In this document: positions 1 to 5,121 of the stretch, piece by piece
Layout: each line of letters opens with the position of its first letter
Position numbering within the stretch: the first letter of the stretch is position 1
Assembly (NCBI GenBank): GCA_964349045.1
Contig: CAYGFI010000226.1
Span: 1-6,352, forward strand
Length of the DNA: 6,352 bases
From: JACJXF01 sp964349045
GTDB taxonomy: Bacteria; Bacteroidota; Bacteroidia; Bacteroidales; GCA-2748055
Direction: 5' to 3'
Notes under the pieces: model-generated
Seen by the model: the letters and a program-made list of their open reading frames with translations, nothing else
What the model was told of the DNA's origin: nothing
The model's database searches: none
Made by a program: the position numbers and the translations under genes

Positions 1-49
1 AAGGGTGGTATCATTTTGTTCTGTTTGGTGGTAAGGTTCTAAATCCTTG

Positions 50-829
50 TTAAAAATTATGAATTTCTTCTAAATAATATAGATCTTTTAAATTGATTCC
101 AATCAGATAAAATGTCAGCATGAAAACATCTCTTGCCACAATTTCAAGATTATCTTTTAGCTTAATACCTTTTATTACCCGAATTGTTTTTACACTCAGA
201 TTCCTTTTTGAAGTTTGTTCTTTTGGTATTTTGTATTTTCTGAAAGGATACATATTGTATTCTATCAGGTCTTCGTTGATTGCCTGGTTGAATAAACTGC
301 GAATGTTGCGCATATATACCCCTACTGCATTTTTTCTTGTTCCTGAATCTAGCAAATGTTGCTCAAACTCATTCAGGAAGGTATAAGTGATATTGCTAAA
401 ATTCAGAACTTTTTTACCAGTGTATTCCTTAAGCAGATTAGATGTTGTGGTATGACTCCCGGCATAACTTTTACGGCCGGAACTGGTATAATTTTCAATT
501 TTCTTGCTGCAATAATCGAAGAAATCAGGATCGCCGGCGTATTTATTGGTTAGAAAAGTTTTGAGTGACTTAATATCCATGTCGTTCACCTTATTTCCCA
601 GCCTGTTAAATTTACGTTCCATCTCCAGGATCTGTTCACTCAGTGTCTCATTCACAAACATATAGTTGGGAAAGGATTTTTTAAGTTTGCCACTTTTAAC
701 AACAAAATCTTTCTTAAAACAATAATAATTAGTTTTTACATAAAGTACCTTTCTTTTATAAATAATGCGTATTTTTACATTGAATTTACTGTTATCTGCC
801 TGATCCTTAATTACTAATTTGCATTTCAT
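50..829 (-). pseudogene. tyrosine recombinase (integrase), lacks catalytic C-terminus
   Basis: The 259-residue product has the N-terminal two-thirds of a Bacteroidetes-type tyrosine recombinase of the kind found on conjugative and other integrative elements. Residues about 1-95 form the beta-rich arm-DNA-binding domain. Residues about 100-205 form the SAM-like core-binding domain (FDYCSKKIENY, then NAVGVYMRNIRSLFNQAI). Residues about 210-259 are the start of the catalytic domain (VARDVFMLTFYLIGINLKDL). The family usually has about 400 residues. The stop comes before the catalytic Lys, HxxR, His/Trp and Tyr positions, so this protein cannot recombine DNA by itself. The position of the first catalytic Arg (TGLR in classical members) reads IGIN; some Bacteroidetes integrases, such as IntDOT, also lack that Arg. 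The stop follows a run of five T (minus strand), so an indel is possible. The 49 bases beyond it give no convincing continuation. The start ATG at 829-827 faces the tRNA remnant, as expected for an integrase beside its att site. Confidence 0.8.
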
Positions 830-849
830 TTCGTAAACTATTCGTAAAC
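830..849. repeat. two 9-bp direct repeats TTCGTAAAC upstream of the integrase
   Basis: TTCGTAAAC occurs at 830-838 and again at 841-849, giving an 11-bp period close to one helical turn. It lies immediately upstream of the integrase start and between that gene and the tRNA remnant. Paired short direct repeats here could be arm-type sites or an operator for the integrase gene. That role is inference from position only; two 9-mers in A/T-rich DNA can also occur by chance. Confidence 0.35.
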
Positions 850-959
850 ATTTGCCATTTAATGGGATTAAAGGTAAGAATAATGGATTTCAAAAACAAA
901 TTTAAATGGGTGATAATGAAACGAATATGATTTTTTTGAAATGAGACAAAATGGAAAGG

Positions 960-1008
960 CATGATTCATAATCATGAGGTCGGGGGTTCAAGTCCCCCTC
1001 TCGCTACA
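960..1008 (+). pseudogene. 3' half of tRNA-Met(CAT), probable attachment-site junction
   Basis: A canonical anticodon arm is present: stem CATGA (960-964), loop TTCATAA (965-971) with U33 and anticodon CAT, stem TCATG (972-976). It is followed by variable loop AGGTC (977-981), a T-arm of GGGGG-TTCAAGT-CCCCC (982-998), acceptor 3' strand TCTCGCT (999-1005) and discriminator A1006. CCA is not encoded. The upstream bases contain no D-arm and no 5' acceptor strand (AGCGAGA expected), so only the 3' half of the gene is here. Integrative elements commonly use tRNA 3' halves as attB and leave such a half at one junction. With the integrase gene starting about 130 bp away, this is best read as an att junction. 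The anticodon could also belong to a lysidine-type tRNA-Ile(CAT). Confidence 0.75.
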
Positions 1009-1031
1009 AAGCCCCACAGATATACGGGGCT
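1008..1031 (+). terminator. tRNA terminator hairpin, cut by the assembly gap
   Basis: AAAGCCCC and GGGGC flank a 10-nt loop, the same hairpin as at 1211-1240. The T-tract is lost because the sequence runs into N after a single T at 1031. Confidence 0.6.
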
Positions 1032-1131
1032 NNNNNNNNNNNNNNNNNNNNNNNNNNNNNNNNNNNNNNNNNNNNNNNNNNNNNNNNNNNNNNNNNNNNN
1101 NNNNNNNNNNNNNNNNNNNNNNNNNNNNNNN
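1032..1131. other. assembly gap of exactly 100 N
   Basis: The round length of 100 shows a scaffolding placeholder rather than a measured distance. The last 55 bases before it (977-1031) are identical to 1180-1234, and the first 55 after it (1132-1186) are identical to 1495-1549. Both identities are exactly 55 nt, which points to repeat-induced breaks in a de Bruijn assembly with k near 55. The simplest filling is a copy of 1235-1494, carrying a second GIY-YIG gene. Confidence 0.95.
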
Positions 1132-1137
1132 AATTTC

Positions 1138-1209
1138 AATTGTCTAGCTCAGCTTGTTAGAGCGTCCCGCATAGCGGGAAGGTCGGGGGTTCAAGTCCCC
1201 CTCTCGCTA
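1138..1209 (+). tRNA. degenerate tRNA-like element, copy 1 (CAT-like anticodon loop)
   Basis: The D-stem GCTC/GAGC (1147-1150, 1160-1163), variable loop AGGTC (1180-1184), T-arm GGGGG-TTCAAGT-CCCCC (1185-1201), acceptor 3' strand TCTCGCT (1202-1208) and discriminator A1209 all match a tRNA. Three things do not. The 5' acceptor strand AATTGTC does not pair with TCTCGCT. The D-loop reads AGCTTGTTA where AGCTGGTTA is usual, so the conserved G18 is lost. The anticodon arm is 15 nt (TCCCG-CATAG-CGGGA) instead of 17, as if TT were deleted from a TTCATAR loop. Decoding is therefore unlikely. From the variable loop on it is identical to the tRNA-Met remnant at 977-1031. It may be a tRNA pseudogene or a tRNA-shaped RNA part of the GIY-YIG cassette. 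Confidence 0.65.
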
Positions 1210-1210
1210 C

Positions 1211-1240
1211 AAAGCCCCACAGATATACGGGGCTTTTTTT
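1211..1240 (+). terminator. intrinsic terminator after tRNA-like copy 1
   Basis: The stem AAAGCCCC (1211-1218) pairs with GGGGCTTT (1229-1236) across a 10-nt loop, and a T-tract runs to 1240. It begins two bases after the tRNA discriminator. It lies only 13 bp before the GIY-YIG start codon, so that gene needs read-through or its own promoter. Confidence 0.85.
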
Positions 1241-1241
1241 G

Positions 1242-1249
1242 TATCTTTA
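1242..1249 (+). promoter_or_regulatory. possible Bacteroidetes -7 box (TATCTTTA) for the GIY-YIG gene
   Basis: TATCTTTA matches the Bacteroidetes -7 consensus TAnnTTTG except at the last base. It sits between the T-tract of the preceding terminator and the ATG at 1254. Transcription from it would start at or just beside the start codon, giving a leaderless or nearly leaderless message. No clear -33 TTTG is seen at the expected distance, because that region is the terminator hairpin. The call is weak. Confidence 0.35.
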
Positions 1250-1253
1250 CTTT

Positions 1254-1523
1254 ATGCCACATTATACCTACATATTGTATAGCAAATCCAAAGACCGGCA
1301 TTACATTGGTTCATGCAGTGACGTATCTCAAAGACTCAAAAGGCATAACGATGGTGCCACCCCTTCAACAAAACCTGGCAGGCCATGGATTGTAGCATGG
1401 TCGATATGCTATCCAACAAAAACTGAAGCTCTTAAACAGGAAAAATACCTGAAAAAAATGAAAAACCGAAACCTTATTGAAAAACTAATCTCTGAATTTC
1501 AATTGTCTAGCTCAGCTTGTTAG
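1254..1523 (+). CDS. small GIY-YIG domain nuclease
   Basis: The 89-residue single-domain protein belongs to the short GIY-YIG (UvrC N-domain-like, YhbQ/UPF0213-like) group. The GIY-like strand is YTYILYS (4-10, Tyr6 and Tyr9), and YIG is at 17-19. Arg27 in QRLKRHN is the likely catalytic Arg. The group's GATPSTKPGRPW segment is at 34-45, and EALKQEKYLKK (58-68) holds the metal-binding Glu, probably Glu63. All catalytic positions are kept, so it is probably an active endonuclease; its DNA target is unknown. The ATG at 1254 is preferred over an upstream TTG at 1239, which lies inside the terminator T-tract. The C-terminal FQLSSSAC and the TAG stop (1521-1523) are encoded by the 5' part of the downstream tRNA-like element. 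Its flanking tRNA repeats suggest a tRNA-associated homing or selfish cassette, though a cellular repair role cannot be excluded. Confidence 0.9.
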   Translation: MPHYTYILYSKSKDRHYIGSCSDVSQRLKRHNDGATPSTKPGRPWIVAWSICYPTKTEALKQEKYLKKMKNRNLIEKLISEFQLSSSAC

Positions 1524-1572
1524 AGCGTCCCGCATAGCGGGAAGGTCGGCGGTTCAAGCCCGCCTCTCGCTA
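1501..1572 (+). tRNA. degenerate tRNA-like element, copy 2 (CAT-like anticodon loop)
   Basis: It is the same as copy 1 (same unpaired 5' acceptor strand, D-loop change and 15-nt anticodon arm TCCCG-CATAG-CGGGA) except in the T-arm. There the stem is GGCGG/CCGCC instead of GGGGG/CCCCC and the loop ends in C instead of T. The swap of the third T-stem pair from G-C to C-G keeps pairing intact. The first bases are coding sequence for the end of the GIY-YIG protein, so this RNA would be part of the nuclease message unless it is processed out. No tRNA promoter of its own is visible. Confidence 0.65.
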
Positions 1573-1583
1573 CACAGAGAATC

Positions 1584-1618
1584 AAACACTTACACATTAA
1601 TTTGTGTAGGTGTTTTTT
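1584..1618 (+). terminator. intrinsic terminator after tRNA-like copy 2
   Basis: ACACTTACACA (1586-1596) pairs with TGTGTAGGTGT (1603-1613), with one wobble pair and a 6-nt loop. A T-tract to 1618 follows, and AA at 1584-1585 extends the stem. It is unrelated in sequence to the terminator at 1211-1240. It probably ends the whole GIY-YIG and tRNA-like transcript and closes the array. The 183 bp from 1619 to 1801 hold nothing I can identify. Confidence 0.85.
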
Positions 1619-1801
1619 GTTTGGTGCCAGGTTTGGGCTAGTTTTTGGAATTTTTTATTTCAAGTTTTCCAGTATCCTTTAACAAAGGTGTAAACTGGTT
1701 TATATTTTGATACTACTTCATTAAGCCCTATATTGGCTATGTGTAAAAAAGTAAAGACTTCATGCGTGATTTAAGGTCGGATCAATAAAATTTTCAAATC
1801 C

Positions 1802-2077
1802 ATGAATAAGTTAGTACTGATTTTCAGCATCTGTTTCCTGTCAGCAGGATTACCTAATTTGTATTCGGGGGATTGGCCATTCCTAAAGCATTATGACCAG
1901 GATCATACCGGTAAAATTGCCTTGCCCGTCGGAGGTATAGGTACGGGAACAGTTTCAATGGGAGGTCGGGGGAACCTGATGGATTGGGAAATAATGAACC
2001 GGCCGGCAAAAGGATATAATCCTCAATCGGGCAGGCAGAATGCGGGTGAAAAGCAAACATTTGAAATTAAATTATAG
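1802..2077 (+). pseudogene. GH116-type glycoside hydrolase, N-terminal fragment
   Basis: This 91-residue fragment starts with a hydrophobic signal-peptide-like segment (3-16). The conserved opening of GH116 (bile-acid beta-glucosidase/GBA2-like) enzymes follows: WPFLKHYDQDH at 25-35, ALPVGGIGTGTVSMGGRG at 40-57 and DWEIMNRPAKGY at 61-72. Full-length members have roughly 800-950 residues, and their catalytic (alpha/alpha)6 domain is entirely absent here. The similarity seems to reach the end (TFEIKL resembles the family's PFFAI-type strand), so the gene was cut sharply near residue 91. The TAG stop at 2075-2077 is in the same frame as the next gene, which starts 21 bp later, suggesting a deletion that fused the two regions. 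The fragment should be exported but catalytically inert. Its original 5' end and promoter may now drive the isomerase gene. Confidence 0.75.
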
Positions 2078-2098
2078 AAAAACAACTTTTTACAAATC

Positions 2099-3280
2099 GT
2101 GAAAAGACTTTACCCGGAGATATTTCTTGCAATCGATAATTGTTTTGCATCAAAACGATATACCGAACCCGCTATCTGGATGAATTTAATACGTGATCTT
2201 GGGGTCTTTAATGTCGAAGCAAGTGCAGACACGGAATGCGATCCTTTATACATGGGAATTGATTATCTCCACCGGTGGGTTGATAAGGTGCGCGAGGCAT
2301 CAGGGAAATATGGAGTCTCTGTCTGTAACCTGTATTCAGGTCATGGAACTTATGCAACCCTGGGCTTAGCACATAATGACCCGCTAATAAGAGACAGGAT
2401 AGTAAACATGTGGCTGAAACCCATGATCCGGACTGCTGCAGAACTCGAGGCCGGACTAGGTTTTTTCTGTCATGCTTTTTCCAACCGGGTACTCCAGGAT
2501 GCTGTTGTATACCGGCAATTCGAAAATGAACTTATCAATAACCTGTCTGAAATTGCACGGTTCTCTCACCAGGAAGGGTGTAAAACGCTGAGTGTGGAGC
2601 AGATGTATTCGCCTCACCAGGTACCCTGGACCATTGAAGGAGCAAAAGATCTTCTGAACCGGGTGTTTGAAAAGTCGGCAAAACCTTTTTACATAACCAT
2701 CGATACCGGGCACCAGTCAGGACAAAGGAATTTTTTAAAACCGGGAAATGAAGCTCTCCTGAAGGCTATGAAGCAATACCGGGTAGGAATCCCGCATTAC
2801 CCATTGTGGTTAGGCACAGATGCAGCGTTTAAATTATTTGAAAGCTGCAAAGACCTCGGGAAAAATCAATTTGACGGATTGATAAAGAAAATTTTTAATG
2901 ACATTAAAACTCATCCCTATTTGTTTGCCGGGCCCGTTGACAGCTCCCCTTATAAATGGCTGGAAGAACTTGCATGTTATTCCCCCATAATCCACCTGCA
3001 GCAGACCGACGGAAAATCATCCACTCACAGGGCTTTTACCGAAAAAAATAATGAAAACGGGATCATTGAAGGGAAAAAGATACTCGAAGCAATTAAAACC
3101 TCGTATGAATTTCAACAGGATTCCGGAATACCTAAAGCGGACCGGATTTACCTGACCATTGAAGTGTTTGCACCGACTGCAAGCATCAACTATTACCTGT
3201 TGAAAGAGCTGCGTGAAACGATTCGGTACTGGAGGCAATTTATCCCTGAAGACGGGAAGAAACTGGATGAATTAATTTGA
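2099..3280 (+). CDS. xylose isomerase-like TIM-barrel protein (sugar isomerase/epimerase family)
   Basis: The 393-residue protein looks complete and fits the AP endonuclease 2/xylose isomerase-like TIM-barrel superfamily, whose sugar-acting members interconvert ketoses and aldoses or epimerise ketoses using a divalent metal. Candidate metal ligands sit at the ends of beta-strands in the expected order: Glu167 (TLSVEQM), Asp202 with His205 nearby (YITIDTGH), His299 (PIIHLQQTDG) and Glu355 (YLTIEVF). The segment CNLYSGHGTYATLGLAH (76-92) is a probable substrate loop. It has no signal peptide and is probably cytoplasmic. The substrate cannot be told from sequence. The start is GTG at 2099, 21 bp after the in-frame stop of the GH116 fragment. 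No ATG lies between them, and starting at Met28 would remove the first barrel strand. No Shine-Dalgarno is visible, which is normal for Bacteroidota. The gene may be co-transcribed with the hydrolase remnant. Confidence 0.8.
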   Translation: MKRLYPEIFLAIDNCFASKRYTEPAIWMNLIRDLGVFNVEASADTECDPLYMGIDYLHRWVDKVREASGKYGVSVCNLYSGHGTYATLGLAHNDPLIRDRIVNMWLKPMIRTAAELEAGLGFFCHAFSNRVLQDAVVYRQFENELINNLSEIARFSHQEGCKTLSVEQMYSPHQVPWTIEGAKDLLNRVFEKSAKPFYITIDTGHQSGQRNFLKPGNEALLKAMKQYRVGIPHYPLWLGTDAAFKLFESCKDLGKNQFDGLIKKIFNDIKTHPYLFAGPVDSSPYKWLEELACYSPIIHLQQTDGKSSTHRAFTEKNNENGIIEGKKILEAIKTSYEFQQDSGIPKADRIYLTIEVFAPTASINYYLLKELRETIRYWRQFIPEDGKKLDELI

Positions 3281-3750
3281 TTAGTACTCATTTATATAGT
3301 ACAATATAAAACCATTAATAGGGAAATTAAAAATTTGTATCACGGTGTACGTATCTTTTCGGAGAAGTTGCCATCGTTTTGATTGTTGAAATTTTACAGG
3401 AATGGTTTGAAAAGATAAGGGTACGCCTGATCAGCACAATTCAACCATTGAATCTGAAAATGACCTGTCAATGGCAGGTTTCAGATCAATTCACCCAATA
3501 TATCATAGTCGGTGGATGTTGCAAAAGACGGCAAATGCGTATTACCTGCAAAATCACTGGAGAGAACAGGATATCATGGACCGGAAGGCGCTCCATTTTT
3601 CTTCATTGGTACCGGATATGAAAATGATTAACGGTTTATAGCCCGGGAGAATTCAAAATCTCTTATTTAGCAGTCATTTAGAATCATTTTTTTTACAGGT
3701 ATTATTTTTTTTGATACTTTTACTTCCCATTAAATTAAAATCAAAACTCT
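3281..3750. other. 470-bp spacer with a decayed coding remnant
   Basis: No intact gene is present. The first 130 bp are A/T-rich without recognisable signals or a clear terminator for the isomerase. The middle part (3411-3641) reads like a decayed gene, annotated separately. The last 110 bp are T-rich and should hold the promoter of the lipoprotein gene. They include TACTTTTA at 3715-3722, a weak match to the Bacteroidetes -7 box, with TTTA 19 bp upstream of it. Confidence 0.5.
3411..3641 (+). pseudogene. unidentified decayed coding remnant
   Basis: An open stretch of 77 codons ends with TAG at 3639-3641. It is bounded upstream by in-frame TGA codons at 3408-3410 and 3387-3389. Its composition looks like a real, soluble protein C-terminus: SMAGFRSIHPIYHSRW is followed by NAYYLQNHWREQDIMDRKAL and then PDMKMINGL. 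The first stop sits between NFTGMV and KDKGTPDQHN and could be a Trp codon turned to TGA. The internal ATG at 3471 would give only 56 residues. I do not recognise the family. An overlapping 80-codon ORF in another frame (3379-3621) is less protein-like. This is probably another relic of the same partly deleted locus. Confidence 0.4.
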
Positions 3751-4806
3751 ATGAAATCTTTTAGAAATTCAATTATTCTTCTGACGATAACTTTGTCAGT
3801 TTTTATGTTTTCCTGCACCACCAAACCTAAGGATGACTCTTCTTCCAATGTAAAGCATTTCCGCCACCTTCAGTTCAGTGAAACTCCATATGACATTACA
3901 AAAGGGATTTACCCGCTTACTGCTGAAGAAGCAAAAACAATTAACAATTATACATTCACGTATAACGAAAACGGAAAACCGGTCAGCATAGCTTTTATGC
4001 GTGGCGACAAGGTTTTGGGATATTCCAACATGGGATTCGCCAAAGTGGAGATCAGTTATACCGATTCAACAGAGATCCATCACTTCTTTGATAAAAACAA
4101 TCAGCAAATAGAAAACGATAAGGTTTATTCCTTCGTTTATAAACTGGATGCAAACGGAAACCGCATAGGACTTAGTTTCCGTGATAAAGAAGGAAATGTG
4201 GTTGCTAACAATAACGATATTGCATACTATAACTGGAGTGTTCTTCCTGATGGTATGGTAAAGGAAAACCGGTTTAACCTGAAAGACGAAGAAGTCATAA
4301 TGAATCCTTTCTGCCCTTTCTTCGAACTGCGTTTTACCTATGATAAAAACGGTTACTGTACCCTTATGGCGAATTATATGGCCGACACCCTGTACGATTG
4401 TACCGCTGAAAACTGCGGCGAAATTGGAGTATCCTATTTCAGTTTTGAAAATAATGAAAAGGGAGGATTAACTAAATTTTCTATTTTCAATTCACATGGA
4501 CAAATGTCGAACCTGTATTCAGGATGGTCGAGGTTTGAAAATAAGCTTGATGAAAACGGGTATACCCTTGAATCATTTTTCTGGGATCAGGATAATGACC
4601 CCCTTGGTGGAAAAACAAACCCTCTTACCGTTAACCGGTATGATGATCATGGAGCCCTGTTGGAAAGGCAATTTATGGATAAAGACCGCAACCTGTTTGT
4701 ACGCCCGGGTCCGGATGCAGCTGTTATCAAATATACTTACGATGAAACAGGAATGCCTGTTGACACAGCTTTTTTTGATACAGCCCTGGCTGAGATTGTG
4801 AAATAA
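3751..4806 (+). CDS. lipoprotein with YD/RHS-like beta-hairpin repeats
   Basis: The 351-residue predicted lipoprotein has a hydrophobic signal at residues 8-20 and a lipobox ending SVFMFSC, so Cys22 would be the lipidated N-terminus. A short Ser/Lys-rich linker follows. The body is a series of degenerate hairpin repeats of the form aromatic-x-Y-x-x-x-G followed by a hydrophobic strand. They are near 67-82 (YTFTYNENGKPVSIAF), 127-149, 193-209 (LRFTYDKNGYCTLMANY), 229-250, 261-277, 295-313 and 327-342 (KYTYDETGMPVDTAFF). These resemble YD/RHS or MORN-like strands, but I see no RHS core or toxin domain. Cys188, Cys203, Cys217 and Cys222 lie in the exported part. The protein probably sits on the outer membrane or faces the periplasm. 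Its function is unknown; the repeats suggest a structural or binding role. No partner gene is adjacent. Confidence 0.75.
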   Translation: MKSFRNSIILLTITLSVFMFSCTTKPKDDSSSNVKHFRHLQFSETPYDITKGIYPLTAEEAKTINNYTFTYNENGKPVSIAFMRGDKVLGYSNMGFAKVEISYTDSTEIHHFFDKNNQQIENDKVYSFVYKLDANGNRIGLSFRDKEGNVVANNNDIAYYNWSVLPDGMVKENRFNLKDEEVIMNPFCPFFELRFTYDKNGYCTLMANYMADTLYDCTAENCGEIGVSYFSFENNEKGGLTKFSIFNSHGQMSNLYSGWSRFENKLDENGYTLESFFWDQDNDPLGGKTNPLTVNRYDDHGALLERQFMDKDRNLFVRPGPDAAVIKYTYDETGMPVDTAFFDTALAEIVK

Positions 4807-5121
4807 ATAAAAAAAAAATGCCAGGGTGCAATTAATTTGCGAAAGCATTGCGCCCTTGTTCAATTGTTCGAAAAAAACATTGCATTCTTTGCGCCTTTGG
4901 CTGAATGAAACATTGCGAGTCTCGCACCCTGGCGCGAAATAAAACCGGAATTATTGACCAGATTAAATTGCGAAAACTTTTTCTCTGTGTTTAATCCTCT
5001 TAAAGTAAAAGTTAAGCGCAACGGCGCGGAGGCGCAAAGTGTCCGCAAATTTTATTTTTTTAATTGCGCATTGCATTGCGCCCTTGCGCCTTTGCGCTTA
5101 ATATGAATAATTATATACCCA
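4807..5121. repeat. intergenic GC-rich repeat block (TTGCGCC family) between the lipoprotein genes
   Basis: The 315-bp gap has no gene and is packed with short repeated words unlike the A/T-rich surroundings. GCATTGCGCCCTTG occurs at 4845-4858 and 5073-5086. TTGCGCCTTTG occurs at 4889-4899 and 5084-5094. GCCAGGGTGC (4820-4829) has a perfect inverted copy at 4924-4933. I recall similar multi-copy intergenic repeats in Bacteroidota and other phyla, where they produce spurious Leu/Ala/Arg-rich ORFs; that is the explanation for the minus-strand ORF at 4860-5048. No clear terminator or promoter can be separated from the repeats. Confidence 0.7.
5012..5101. repeat. long imperfect inverted repeat upstream of the rhodanese gene
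   Basis: The left arm, about 5012-5037, begins TTAAGCGCAA and continues in GGCGC words. It matches the reverse complement of the right arm, about 5076-5101, which ends TTGCGCTTAA; the outer 10 bp are perfect and only a few mismatches lie inside. The roughly 38-nt loop is A/T-rich. As RNA it would form a long hairpin ending about 20 bp before the start codon at 5122, so it could affect expression of the rhodanese gene. It could equally be a REP-like mobile repeat. Confidence 0.6.

Larger units (their letters stand above)
1132..1574 (+). repeat. tandem unit, 363-bp period: tRNA-like element + terminator + GIY-YIG gene
   Basis: The 80-nt segment 1132-1211 recurs at 1495-1574 with only three differences, giving a period of 363 bp. 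One unit holds a tRNA-like sequence, an intrinsic terminator and the GIY-YIG gene. The 55-nt segment 1180-1234 (variable loop, T-arm, acceptor 3' strand, terminator) also occurs at 977-1031 as the tail of the tRNA-Met remnant. The locus therefore holds three tRNA 3' halves in direct orientation, with a nuclease gene seen in one interval and expected in the other. The three differences between the 80-nt copies are all in the T-arm. Two of them are partners in one base pair. I do not recognise this as a named element. Confidence 0.85.

Noticed and set aside
940..946. AATGAGA as a possible 5' acceptor strand for the tRNA-Met remnant
   Set aside because: Only five of seven bases would pair with TCTCGCT, and just 13 bases remain before the anticodon arm, too few for a D-arm.
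1164..1179. Functional anticodon in the tRNA-like elements (ATA or CAT)
   Set aside because: Every folding of the 15-nt arm lacks U33 or a 7-nt loop with a 5-bp stem, so assigning a decoding specificity is not supported.
961..1395. Forward ORF running through the tRNA remnant, the N gap, the tRNA-like element and the start of the GIY-YIG gene
   Set aside because: It is made of translated tRNA sequence and 34 unknown residues; the length in the gap is arbitrary and it overlaps a real gene in another frame.
3453..3485. Bulged 11-bp inverted repeat (TCTGAA...ACCTG / CAGGT...TTCAGA) as a terminator or operator
   Set aside because: No T-tract follows, it lies inside the decayed coding remnant, and it has a 4-nt bulge; chance is likely.
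3379..3621. 80-codon forward ORF between the isomerase and the lipoprotein
   Set aside because: Its translation looks less protein-like than the overlapping frame at 3411-3641, and it has no recognisable domain or start signal.
4860..5048. Minus-strand 62-codon ORF
   Set aside because: It lies wholly within the GC-rich repeat block, and its Leu/Ala/Arg-rich start is typical of spurious translation of such repeats.
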